A stretch of 64,000 nt of DNA from Erythroxylum novogranatense (Eukaryota > Streptophyta > Magnoliopsida > Malpighiales > Erythroxylaceae): assembly GCA_029891385.1 (NCBI GenBank), contig CM057226.1, positions 13,447,225 to 13,511,224 of the forward strand, read 5' to 3'. Made by a program: the position numbers and the translations under genes. Shown in pieces: positions 1 to 10,038 of the stretch; within the stretch, counting starts at the first letter, position 1, and each line of letters begins with the position of its first letter. The notes beneath the pieces are model-generated. The model had not been told where the DNA came from. It was given only the letters and a program-made list of their open reading frames with translations, and ran no database searches.

Positions 1-975
1 ATGACATACTACTCATTGGAAACGATATTCCAACCTTACAGAGTGTCAAGATTTGGTTAAGGAAACGTTTTTCAATGAAAGACTTAGGTGAGGCTGCCTA
101 TGTTTTAGGCATTAAGATCTATAGAGATAGATCAAGAAAGCTTATAGGCCTAAGTCAGAGTACATACATAGATAAGATACTGAAAAGGTTCAGTATGCAA
201 GATTCCAAGAGATGATTCTTGCCTATGTCACATGGAATCAAGCTTTCTAAGAAGGATTGTCCTACTTCAGGTAAAGAGCTTAAGCGCATGAGTAAGATTC
301 CATATGCATCTGCAATTGGATCTATCATGTATGCCATGTTATGTACTCGACCAGATGTCTCATATTCTTTGAGCATAACAAGTAGATACCAATCTAATTA
401 TGGTGAGTCACTGGATAGTAGTTAAGAATATCCTTAAGTACTTGAGAAAAACTAAAGATATGTTCCTAGTCTATGGAGGACTTGAAGGAGAGCTCATTGT
501 AAATGGTTACACTGATGCTGGTTTTCAGTCTGACATAAATGATTTTAGATCGCAATCAGGTTTTGAGTTCAGTTTGAATGGAGGTGCAGTGAGCTGGAAA
601 AGTTCAAAGTAAGACACTGTTGCTGATTCTACAACTGAAGCTGAGTACATTGTTGCCTCGGATGCAACTAAGGAAGCTGTATGGATCAGGAAGTTCATTA
701 CTAAGCTTGGAGTTGTTCCTAGTATTGCAAGTCCTATAGACCTTTATTGTGATAATAATGGAGCTATAGCGCAGGCTAAGGAACCAAACTCGCATCATAG
801 ATCCAAACACATACTCAGACGTTTCCATCTGATTAGAGAGATCATTGGGAGAGGAGACGTGAAGATATGCAAAGTGGGCACAGATGACAACATTGTCGAT
901 CCACTTACTAAACCTCTTCCACAGCCTAAACATGAGAGTCATACGAGGTCTATGGGTATTAGATATCGATCGATT
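1..975 (+). pseudogene. Ty1/copia pol 3' fragment (reverse transcriptase end and RNase H)
   Basis: The translation begins just after the catalytic YVDD box of a Copia reverse transcriptase (DILLIGND at base 2 onward). It continues through the KDLGEA and TRPDVSYSLS blocks of the connection region into RNase H: TDAGFQSD near 512, STTEAEYI near 630, CDNNGAIAQAKEP near 750, and HILRRFHLIREII followed by DPLTKPL near 810-915. In-frame stops (for example near 211, 423 and 610) and at least one frameshift show it is dead. The 5' part lies outside the window. The order RT then RNase H, with integrase upstream, is the Copia arrangement. A purine run (984-995) and a TG start at 996 follow directly, as expected for a polypurine tract and 3' LTR. 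Confidence 0.9.
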
Positions 976-995
976 GGGCTAGTAAAGTGGGAGAT

Positions 996-2230
996 TGTTA
1001 GTAGTGTGTCGTAGGCTAATGGATAACAGGATTAATGTATTAACATTATGACTTGTTAATAATATATTATGAGGTATTCCTTTCATATATGCATGTATTT
1101 CGTTTATGTAATGTGATTTACATTCCATGAATGGTTTTAGACTTATGTCATCAAGTATGTGACTTGATAGTAAAACCATAAGCGTTATAAGACTATTCTA
1201 GACTGTTTCTGGTCGATCATTATTGGTGGAACAATAATGAATTAAGGCTAGTATGTGTTCTTGTTGATGATCACGTTTTACTGATCATAGATATGAGATA
1301 TCAAATCAGAAACATAGAAATATGTTAGAAAACATATATTGGGCCGACCCACATAAAGAATACTACATGGTTTCATGTCATTAGTGATTCTTAATATGGT
1401 TTGATTTTAGTCCTTTGACCTGAAGTCATCATGGCTCCCTACATGAGGAATTCGGTGTTTTGATATTAGACTAAGTTATTTTTAACCGAGTAACAAGTAG
1501 TCTTATGTTGGACATCAAATGAATCATGCAGAGGGATGTGAATAACGTAGATGGGATTTGTACCTCTATTAAATGAGAGAGATATCATTTGGGCCTCTTG
1601 ACAAGTGTGACTAAAGAAATGCATGGCCATGCTCAAATGAATTGATGAAGAGTCATCAATGTCATTTGTTATAATTAGTCAACTTGGGGATCAAGAAACT
1701 ATGATTAATCAAAGGTTGACATGTACCATGCCTTGTGATTAATCTTGATATCGTGTTACAAAAGGACTGAGCTTATAACCATAGTTATAGGTTAAATCGG
1801 ATTATCGATCCTCATTTGATTTAGGTAGTCATAATATCTTGCTAGAGGCCGCTTATGACTTATGGGCCTTGAAGTGTGATCAAGCCCATTGCCAACATCA
1901 AATGAGCCTACAGGGTCGCACACAAAAAGTGATGTGATCTGGGCTTATTCTCTTGGGCCTAATTTATTAGGTATTGAATAAATATATGTAGATATATTTA
2001 TTGGGCTAGATTTAATTAAGTTGTCATGTTTTTATTATATGAGATATAATGGGCTGAAAATTGTGCGGCGTTCGGGAAGAGTTTCAGGACGTGCTATCAT
2101 ACCATAGCCACAGCCCAGATCGTGCATACTCGTGTGGATACCGGTAGAGGGCATTCACATTTGCAGTGTCTTGGAATCTGAAAAAGAAGCAACCTATCCA
2201 CGGCAATAAAGTATTTTCATACATCCTTGG
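996..2230 (+). mobile_element. Probable 3' LTR of the upstream Copia element
   Basis: A purine-rich tract (984-995, AAAGTGGGAGAT) ends directly before TGTTAG, the usual PPT-to-LTR transition for Copia elements. The following 1.2 kb has no coding potential and contains an AATAAA signal near 2203. The 5' LTR is outside the window, so the right border is only estimated from where the next Copia coding fragment becomes recognisable. No target duplication could be checked. Confidence 0.5.
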
Positions 2231-4338
2231 TATTTTCGATTATACATCATGTTGTTGTATGGTCTTTTCCGCAGTGTATTGTGAATACTCGGACTGTACG
2301 TGATCCAACAGATATCCCTTCTTCTGGTGCAGGTGTTCCCATTCCAATATGTCCTTTATCTGATCATCCTTTGTCTTATCCAGAGGTTATTCATATAAGT
2401 CATGCTGATAATCCTATTCCTTCACCTGCCGATGTTGTTCCTCTGCCTACTACTGACAATCCAGTTATAGTGGCTGCTGATGTACCTGTGGTTAATGTCT
2501 TACCCACTTCACATGAAGTTGTTCCTCTTTGAAGAACAACGAGGCCATTAAGAGGACCACGCTGGCTTGCAAATTATCTTGTTAATAATGTTGTTTGTGA
2601 TTTCAGCAGCACTGCATCAAGTACTTCTCCACACATACCTGCTACTTTTCCTTTTTGTAAGAATCCTACACTTCCTCCAGATTATCTTCATTTCTTAGCT
2701 CATGTTAGTGATATGAAGGAGCCACGAAGTTATACAGAAGTGAAAGCAGTTCCCGAATGGGTTACTACTAGGGGTGAGCATTATTGAATTGCCCGACATT
2801 CGACTCTACCAATTAATTGGGTAAGAAAATGTTAAATTTCGGTAATTGGGATTTGGTATTACCCGAATTTTTTTCTGTCAGGACAGTAACTCCAAAAAAT
2901 TCAAGCCGCCCGACATCTAATTAGGTTTAAAAAAATTATGAAAATACATTTCGTTACTTTTCTTGTAGAATTAACAGATTAATTATGCTAGTTAATTGAA
3001 ATATTTGGTTATATTATTAGTGAATTCAACTATTTGTTGAGATATGAAAATGTAATTTAAGTATTTAGTTATTTTGTGTAATTTTTGAAATAGAACCAAA
3101 CAAAATTTCGGGTAATTCGAGCTTTACCCGAACAAAATTTCGGGTAATTCAGTTCGGGTAATGAAATTTCAGGTTCGGGCTGGGTAAGATGAAAAAAAAA
3201 TTGGGTAATTCAAGCCGGGCCCGAACAATGAAAATTGGGCCCGAATTACCCTAATGCTCACCCCTAGTTACTGCCATGAACAACGAACTTTAAGCACTGG
3301 AGAAAAACAACACTTGGTTTCTTACTAATCTGTCAGAAGGAAAGAAGGTCATTGGGAGTAAGTGGATTTACAAGTTGAAGCTCAAATCTGATGATACTCT
3401 TGATAGACATAAAGCCCGGTTGGTTGCAAAAGGGTACAATCAAGTGTATGGAGAAGATTACTATGATAGTTATTCTCCGGTTGCCAAAGTTGTCACAGTG
3501 AGACTCTTCATGGCTATAGCCGCTACCAAAGGTTGGCCTCTACATCAAGTAGATGTTAACAATGCTTTTCTTCATGGGATTTTAGATGAGGAAGTCTACA
3601 TGATCCCACCTGAAGGTTATACAGCCGCAAAGGATGGTCAGGTTTGCAAGTTACTAAAGTCTCTTTATGGTTTAAAGCAGGCTTCTCGATAATGGAACAC
3701 TGAATTGACTAGTTTTCTGCTTGATTTTGGTTTTCTTGAATCTCCTCATGATCACTGCCTGTTTGTTCTAGACAAGAATGGTTGTTTTTTTATGTTACTT
3801 GTCTATGTTGATGATTTACTCATTAGTGGGAGTTCTGATGCTGATGTTTGCGGTTTGAAACGGGCATTGGATGAGAGATTCACTATTAAGGATTTGGGCT
3901 TAGCAACAGATTTCTTAGGATTAGAGGTTTTTCGTACTTCGAATGGCATTTTTCTTAATCAAAGAAAGTATGTCTTGGATTTATTAGCTGATGTAGGTCT
4001 TTTGGCAGCTAAACCCAAGAAAATTCCTTTTCCAAAGGTTTCTATTCTTGAGCGTGATGACAGTCCTCTTCTTGAGGATCCTCAACAGTACCAGAGTTTA
4101 GTTGGGAGGCTTCTTTATTTGGGTTTTACTAGGCCTGATATTACCTATGTCGTCCAGCAATTAAGTCAATATTTGCAAATGCCTAAAGTGAATCATTTGA
4201 AGCATCTGTTTTATGTTTTGAAATATTTGAAGAATGTGCCTTCTCTGGGATTATTTTTTCCAGCTAACAATGACTTGAAACTTACCGCTTATTCTGATGC
4301 AGATTGGGCTTCTTGCCAAGTCAGCAGGAAGTCTTTGA
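2231..4338 (+). pseudogene. Truncated Ty1/copia pol fragment (linker, reverse transcriptase, start of RNase H), split by a MITE
   Basis: From about 2265 the translation shows the proline/serine-rich linker that lies between Copia integrase and RT, then an RPLRGPRWL block and PEWV at 2750-2764. After the MITE the frame resumes as TAMNNE and [10 protein letters not shown] follows with [11 protein letters not shown] (3415), the DVNNAFLHG block (3550), LYGLKQASR (3665), LVYVDDLLISG (3800; catalytic YVDD) and RPDITYVVQQLSQY (4135). RNase H starts with SDADWASC and stops abruptly after SRKSLT at 4338. Stop codons near 2530, 3290 and 3690 inactivate it. No gag, protease or integrase belongs to this piece, and the sequence turns into an inverted Copia fragment at 4339. 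Confidence 0.9.
2769..3266. mobile_element. hAT-like MITE (498 bp) inserted in Copia pol
   Basis: The ends are near-perfect inverted repeats: TAGGGGTGAGCATTA at 2769 and TAATGCTCACCCCTA ending at 3266. The flanks are an 8-bp duplication, GTTACTAC (2761-2768) and GTTACTGC (3267-3274), one mismatch apart. An 8-bp TSD and a terminal TA/CAGGGGTG sequence are typical of hAT elements. The interior is AT-rich with repeated GGGTAATTC/CCGAATT words near both ends and no ORF. Removing the insert and one TSD copy reunites the Copia frame (PEWV then TAMNNE), which confirms the borders. Confidence 0.88.
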
Positions 4339-4878
4339 CTCCTCAAGTTGGGAACATAGTGAGACCCAACTCGGAAGATAACATTAAGCAAGAATTGTGA
4401 CCAAGACGTTTGGTCATGAGGTCAGCCAATTGTAGTTTGGAAGGAATATATGCAGTCTGAAGAAAGTTATCTTGAATTTTCTCTTGAGTGAAGGGAAAAT
4501 CAATGTCTAAATGTTTTGTTCTCTCATGAAAAGAGGGATTAGTTGCAATTTGTTGAGTAACCTTATTATCATAAAATAAAGTAACTGGAACCTAAACTAG
4601 AATAGATAAATCCTTGAGCCAATAGGACAACCAAATCAACTCACTGGTTGTAGCAGCCATATTCTGATATTCGACTTCAGCAGATGACTTAGAAACAGTA
4701 GATTGCTTCTTTGTCTTCCAAGAAACTAGAGCATGCCGTAAGAAAATACAATAACCAGTAAGCGATCAACAAGACATCAAGCAAGAAGCCCAATCTGCAT
4801 CCAAAATTGTAGTTAACTTGAGCTGTGACTGCATAGGATAAAATAGCCTTGTAAAAATGGAATCTTTCAAATACTTAA
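4339..4878 (-). pseudogene. Inverted Ty1/copia RNase H fragment
   Basis: The minus strand encodes the end of a Copia polyprotein: LKYLKDS (about 4870), LDADWASC (about 4800), SWKTKKQSTVSKSSAE (about 4710-4660), FYDNKVTQQIA (about 4585), ERTKHLDIDF (about 4525) and LQLADLMTKRLG (about 4430-4395). It ends at the usual stop and a short purine run at 4338-4345. In-frame stops are present. It abuts the plus-strand Copia piece in mid-RNase H, so the two are tail-to-tail. Both resemble one Copia lineage, but their residues differ, so a simple inversion of a single copy is not proven. Confidence 0.85.
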
Positions 4879-7106
4879 TGTCGGACCCCAAATTTTTCTA
4901 ATTGATGTTATTAAGCATGAACTGTCCTAATTGTGTGACTTATGGTTTAGTTTGATTAAATTGCATGTATTATTGGAGAAATTAGATTAAGTGAGTATAA
5001 CGTGGTGTAAATGAGAATGAAAGGATAAAAATGTTTGAGGGTAAAATAGGGAGAGCTCTTAGGTTGGGAAGCTTAAGGCTTTGCAAAGAGGGGTATTTTG
5101 GTCTTTGTCTTCCCTTTAGATTTAAGAGAAGGAAATTAGAAAGGAAAGAAGGAGAAAGTGAGAAAGAAAGAGGGAGAGTGTCGTTGGTGAGGAAGAAGAA
5201 GAGAAAATAGGAGGTTTTCATTTCTTGAGGATTTCGACGAATTTAAAGCACATTCCTGGTAAGTTAGCTTCTTTTCATCCTGTTTTGGTTGGATTAAACC
5301 TTAATGTAGCTTGGTATGATGTTAAAATCGGTTGTTGAAACGTTTAGGGGGAAAATGGTTAGAATCCTTGGGTTGTTGATTTTGTGACTGATTTTAAGGT
5401 TTGAATGAGTTAGAAATGTAGTATTGGACTTGAATCAAGGTTTAGATGTGTTGTATTTGCTTAAGGGAAGGATTAAAGTGGAAAAATGCTGGAAAAAAAT
5501 CGGGTTCAGAGACGTTCTCCAGACCCACACGTCGCGACGTGCTCATGAGCACGCCGCGACGTGCGAGGAAGGTATGCACGTCGCGACGTGCGAATTTGTG
5601 CACGTCGCGACGAGCAGCAGGTCGTTCGTCGCGACGAGCGTGGCCTTCGTTGCGACGAGCAGTGGGCCATTCGTCGCGACGAGCGTGGCCTTCGTCGCGG
5701 CGAGCCCCCAGTTTTCAACATAAGTGAATTTTTGGTATTTTAGGCATATCTTTTGCTGTGGATGTCCAAATGAGGTGATTTTGGATTTGTTGTGAACTAG
5801 AGCCTTAGGGCTACAAGTTTTATGAAGGGAGGAAGTTTGGAATTAGCCTCTAAGATTCAAAAATTGGGTTGGAAGTCAGATGTAGACTTTTAGTGCTTTT
5901 ACTTTTGATTTTCAAGCTTTTTGAATATTTCCTTTGAATATTGTTTGAATGGGAACTTGGTTTATTATAGGAAACCAAGCCGACCTGATCCAATCGCAAG
6001 AAGAAGGACATCAGTGAGTTGGATTCTCGAGCGATATTAGGTGGGTAATACATTCATGGTTGTTGTGTGTATGGGCAAAATGCTTTTCTTGCTTGTATGT
6101 ATGTGTGGTTTGAATTATTAACAATGAATTGTGATTGTGATTATGTAATGCTTGAAAAGCATTATGACATTCATGTATGATTGAAAAGATGAAGAAGCGT
6201 GATGATCATGAATAGTATGAAAGATTTTGATACAGTCAATTGAGCATGAAACAAATGATTATATGATTTGTTTGGGAGAGAGAGGAACGTATCGTTAGTC
6301 ACGTGCACGTCGACGTATAGCCTTCTCCCGGCTGCCCACTTGAGGCCATGAGATCCTGAGAAAATCGGACTCGTATAGTTCACGGTATAAACTTCGGTTT
6401 ATCCGTATCGTTCCACGGAACTCTCGAGCCTTTTGTTGTGCATCTCATCATTGATCTGTTAGGAAGAATGCATAGTTAATTGCTATGTTGTGAACTCAAA
6501 GATAACATGACATAATCTTGTGACATTTTGATGGCTATAAGATTGTAATTGAATTTGTTAGAGTGATGACTAGCTATATGCTTATGTATATATATGTGTG
6601 TATGCTTGATTATGTGGCTTGTTGCCAATGGCTATAAATGTATAAGCCACTGAGCTTCGCAGCTCACCCTATTATCTCCCACTCCTCAGGTGTAGAACGA
6701 GACGATCGTTGACCCTTGCAAGGCATCGGAAACTCCAAGATAGTTAGGAGCTTTTGTTTTAAGTTAGAATTTTTGGTTAGCCCACCAAGCATATCATCAT
6801 TGGGCATTCTCATGTATTGTATTTTGGATCTAAACTTTCATATGTATGGTGTTATATTGAGAATGCTTGCTTAATTTCTACAGATTGTAATGACATGATG
6901 CCTTTTGTAATTGGGGTGATCATCTCATAGTTAGAATGATTGTGTATGTATGAGAATGTATGTGTGTTGTATGAAATCTATAAAGATGTTGGGAACGGGT
7001 CCAATTTTCAGGGAGCTCGCCGCGGCGAAGGACTCCTTAGGTGATCACTGCGGCGCGAGGCCGAGGGGCCACCTCGGGATAGGGAAATCGGGACCCGGGC
7101 CCAACA
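4879..7106 (+). mobile_element. 5' LTR of Gypsy element A
   Basis: The LTR starts TGTCGGACCCCAAA at 4879, immediately after the inverted Copia fragment, and ends GGGCCCAACA at 7106. Four bases later lies TGGTATCAGAGAC, matching the initiator-methionine tRNA primer site with one odd base. It is 2,228 bp long and includes a CpG-rich palindrome cluster (5529-5704). No second copy remains in the window, so no divergence comparison is possible. The apparent short ORFs inside are by-products of the palindromic repeats. Confidence 0.8.
5529..5704. repeat. CpG-rich palindrome cluster in LTR A
   Basis: The stretch contains eight or nine near-copies of the self-complementary word CGTCGCGACG (variants CGCCGCGACG, CGTTGCGACG, CGTCGCGGCG), spaced roughly 15-25 bp, in an otherwise AT-rich LTR. 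Because each word is its own reverse complement, long spurious ORFs appear in several frames. Equivalent clusters occur in the other long LTRs of the window. Confidence 0.85.
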
Positions 7107-7110
7107 TGTT

Positions 7111-7123
7111 TGGTATCAGAGAC
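7111..7123 (+). promoter_or_regulatory. Primer-binding site of element A (initiator Met tRNA)
   Basis: TGGTATCAGAGAC lies 4 bp after the LTR end. It matches TGGTATCAGAGC, the complement of the plant initiator-Met tRNA 3' end, apart from an A before the last C. Confidence 0.8.
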
Positions 7124-7297
7124 TTAGGTTTTGTGTCCTCGGCTTAGAATGCATAGTAGGATGAATTGTTTGGTATATGATTATTTGTTGCATTGTTGAT
7201 TGATTGATTGCATTAAGTGACATGCATAACATGCATACATGTAGGAATTAAGATTGGCATGTAGCTAATCCTTAGTGTTTATATTTGAAGGAGTACG

Positions 7298-8283
7298 ATG
7301 CCACCTCGTAGAAGGACACGAGGAGTTTTGCAAGGATCTGTTGCACCTGACTCGCCGACTAGGGAGGAGAGGACTGATGAGTCAGGCTATGGGTCAGATG
7401 CCACAGCCTTCTGCTTCAGACCCAGCTAAGAAGGGGAGACAGTTTGACAAGTTGAGGAAGTATGGAGCAGTAGACTTCTACGGGACCACTGATCCAGAAG
7501 AAGCCGAGACTTGGTTGAGAAAGACTGAGAGAGTGCTAGATCAGATGGAGTGTCAGGATGATGAGAGGGTTATATATGCTGCAAGTCTACTTCAGGGGGA
7601 TGCTCTGCATTGGTGGGAGACTGTGTCAGGGAGTCAGATGAGACCAGTAGGGTTGGCATGGTAGGACTTCCTTGCTGTTTACAGGAAGAAATATCTGTTT
7701 GAGGTATACATTCAGCAGAAGCAGAGGGAGTTCCTTAGTCTCACTCAGAGGGAGATGTCAGTGAGCGAGTATGAACACCGATTTACACAGCTATCCCGGT
7801 ATGTAGCTGAGATGATGTTGAGTGAGGCGGCTAAGTGTCGTAGGTTTGAATCAGGTTTGCATCTTGCCATCAGAGAGAAGGTAGTGGTGCAGAATTTTTG
7901 TGATTTTTAGCAGTTGGTCGAAGCGGCACTGAGGGTTGAAAACATAGAGAATATCAAGAGTTCTGTGAAAAAAAAAAGAGAAAAGGGAGAAAGCAGTTCA
8001 AGAAGGGAGGTAGTACTAGTACCCCTATGCCATACAGGAGTGCCAGGAGCTTCCCTATTCAATGTGAGGAGAGGAGCAGTGGTGCAAGTAGGTCTAGACA
8101 GATGAGGAGTCCTACTTATTCTCATAAGGCCTCTACGACAGGAGGCAACAAAAAGGGAGAAGGGGACAAGTCATCCATCCCTAAGTGTGAGCATTGTGGC
8201 AGTTTTCATGGAGGAGAATGTTACAGATTAACAGGAGCATGCTTCAATTGTGGACAGAAAGGACACATGGCTAGAGAGTGTCC
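7298..8283 (+). pseudogene. Gypsy gag fragment with CCHC zinc knuckle
   Basis: The start at 7298 gives MPPRRRTRG, the usual chromovirus gag beginning. A frameshift near 7380 moves the frame to the core gag domain: KYGAVDFYGTTDPEEAETWL near 7458, YAASLLQGDALHWWE near 7575, and EYEHRFTQLSRYV near 7768. Stops occur near 7661 and 7907, with a further shift near 8000. The nucleocapsid zinc knuckle [15 protein letters not shown] is intact at about 8239-8283. The coding sequence then runs into RNase H instead of protease. Gag would form the particle and bind the genomic RNA, but this copy cannot be expressed whole. Confidence 0.85.
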
Positions 8284-10038
8284 CAAGCCGTCCAGAAGAG
8301 CTTTGAAGAGCTCAAGCACAGATTGAAGAGTGCTCCGATTTTGATTCTGCCTTCTGGAGATGAGGACTATACCGTGTATAGTGATGCTTCGAGGAAGGGT
8401 CTTAGTTGTGTATTGATCCAAGGAGACAGGGTGATAGCTTATGCTTCAAGGCAACTGAAGCCATATGAGTTGAATTATCCGACTTATGATTTGGAGTTGG
8501 CGGCTGTGATCTTTGCCTTGAAAATTTGGAGGCATTATTTATATGGAGTTCAGACAAGGATTTTTACCGATCATAAGAGTCTCAAGTACTTGTTCAGCCA
8601 GAAGGAATTGAATTTGAGACAGCGAAGGTGGATCGAGTTGCTTAAGGATTATGACTTGCTGATTGAGTATCATCTAAGCAAGGCCAATGCAGTGGCGGAT
8701 GCTTTGAGTAGGAAGTCTACGATTGCTCATGTTCGGACAGTTTACTTGCCTTTATTGGAAGAGATGGTCAAGCTTAAGATAAGCTTGATGCAGGAGGAGC
8801 CAGATTGCCTTCTAGCTAACTTCCGAGTGAGACCGATACTCAGGGAGAAGGTTAGGGAGTTGCAGGCTCAAGATGCAGATTTAAGCAGACTCCGAGAGGA
8901 AATTCGGAATGGTAAGATTTCTGAAGTAGAGGTGAGAGATGATGGACTATGACAGTGGGGAATAGGCTTTGTATCCCAGATGTGCAGGAGGTGAAGGATG
9001 AGATTTTGGATGAGGCACACAATGCGCCTTATGCCAGGCATCCAGGTAGCACCAGGATGTACAGGGATTTGAGAGAGCATTTTTGGTAGAAGGGCATGAA
9101 AAGGAATGTTGCAGAGTATATTAGTAGATGCTTAGTGTGTCAGCAAGTCAAGGCTGAGCACCAGGCACCTTCAGGCAAGTTAAGGTCGTTGCCTATTCCG
9201 GAATGGAAGTGGCAGAGGATGACCATGGATTTTCTGATGGGTTTGCCCAGGACCAGTAGGAAGCATGATGTCATTTGGGTTATTGTGGATCGGTTGACGA
9301 AGTCAACTCACTTTCTGGCGATTAAGCAGACTGATTCTTTGCATGTGCTAGCAAAGAAGTATATTGATGAGATAGTGAGATTGCACGGGATTCCAGATTC
9401 CATAGTTTCTAATAAAGACCCTCGGTTTACTTCGAGGTTTTGGGAAAACTTATAGGAAGCTTTGGGTACTAAGTTAAATTTTAGCACAGCTTTCCATCCT
9501 CATACCGATGGTCAATCTGAGAGAACCATTCGAACTCTTGAGGGAATGCTCAGGGCATGTGTAATGGATTTCAAAGGACCTTGGGATAAGCATTTGCCAT
9601 TGGTCGAATTTGCTTATAATAATTCGTATCATTCAAGCATTCAGATGGATCCATATGAGGCCTTGTATGGAAGGAGATGTAGAACCCCGATTTGTTGGGA
9701 TGAAGAAGGAGAGAGAAAACTGGTAGGACTAGAATTGATTCAGACGATAGTTGATAAAGTGAATCTGGTTAAGCAGCGACATAAGGCAGCACAGGATAGG
9801 ATGAAAAGCTACATTGATGCAAACCGAAAGGAGATGGAGTTTGAAGTCGGTGAGAAGGTGTTCCTTAAGACGTCTCCTTGGAAAGGAGTAATGAGGTTTG
9901 GCAAGAAGGGTATGTTAAGTTCGAGGTATGTGGGTCCTTATGAAATTCTTGAGAGGATTAGACCACTCGCCTACAAGTTGGCATTACCTCCGGAATTGTC
10001 TCAGATTCATGATGTCTTTCATGTTTTCATGTTAAGGA
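8284..10038 (+). pseudogene. Gypsy RNase H and integrase fragment of element A
   Basis: RNase H begins at [12 protein letters not shown] (about 8300). It carries [14 protein letters not shown] (8378), [19 protein letters not shown] (8490) and TDHKSLKYL (8566), and ends at the ADALSRKS linker (8695). Stops at about 8950 and 9088 break the stretch before integrase. The integrase HHCC zinc region ([13 protein letters not shown] near 9126), the catalytic core (MTMDFLMGLPRTS near 9219; RLHGIPDSIVSNKDPRFTS near 9379; [12 protein letters not shown] near 9491) and the C-terminal beta-domain up to [10 protein letters not shown] (10036) are visible. The core Asp in SNKDPRF and Glu in QSERT are present. 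The reading stops at 10038, where element B is inserted, and resumes at 18028. Confidence 0.9.

Noticed and set aside
5424..5743. Cluster of overlapping ORFs on both strands with Arg/Ala/Thr-rich repeats
   Set aside because: All frames are opened by the palindromic CpG repeat in LTR A; the proteins are repeat translations without any known domain.
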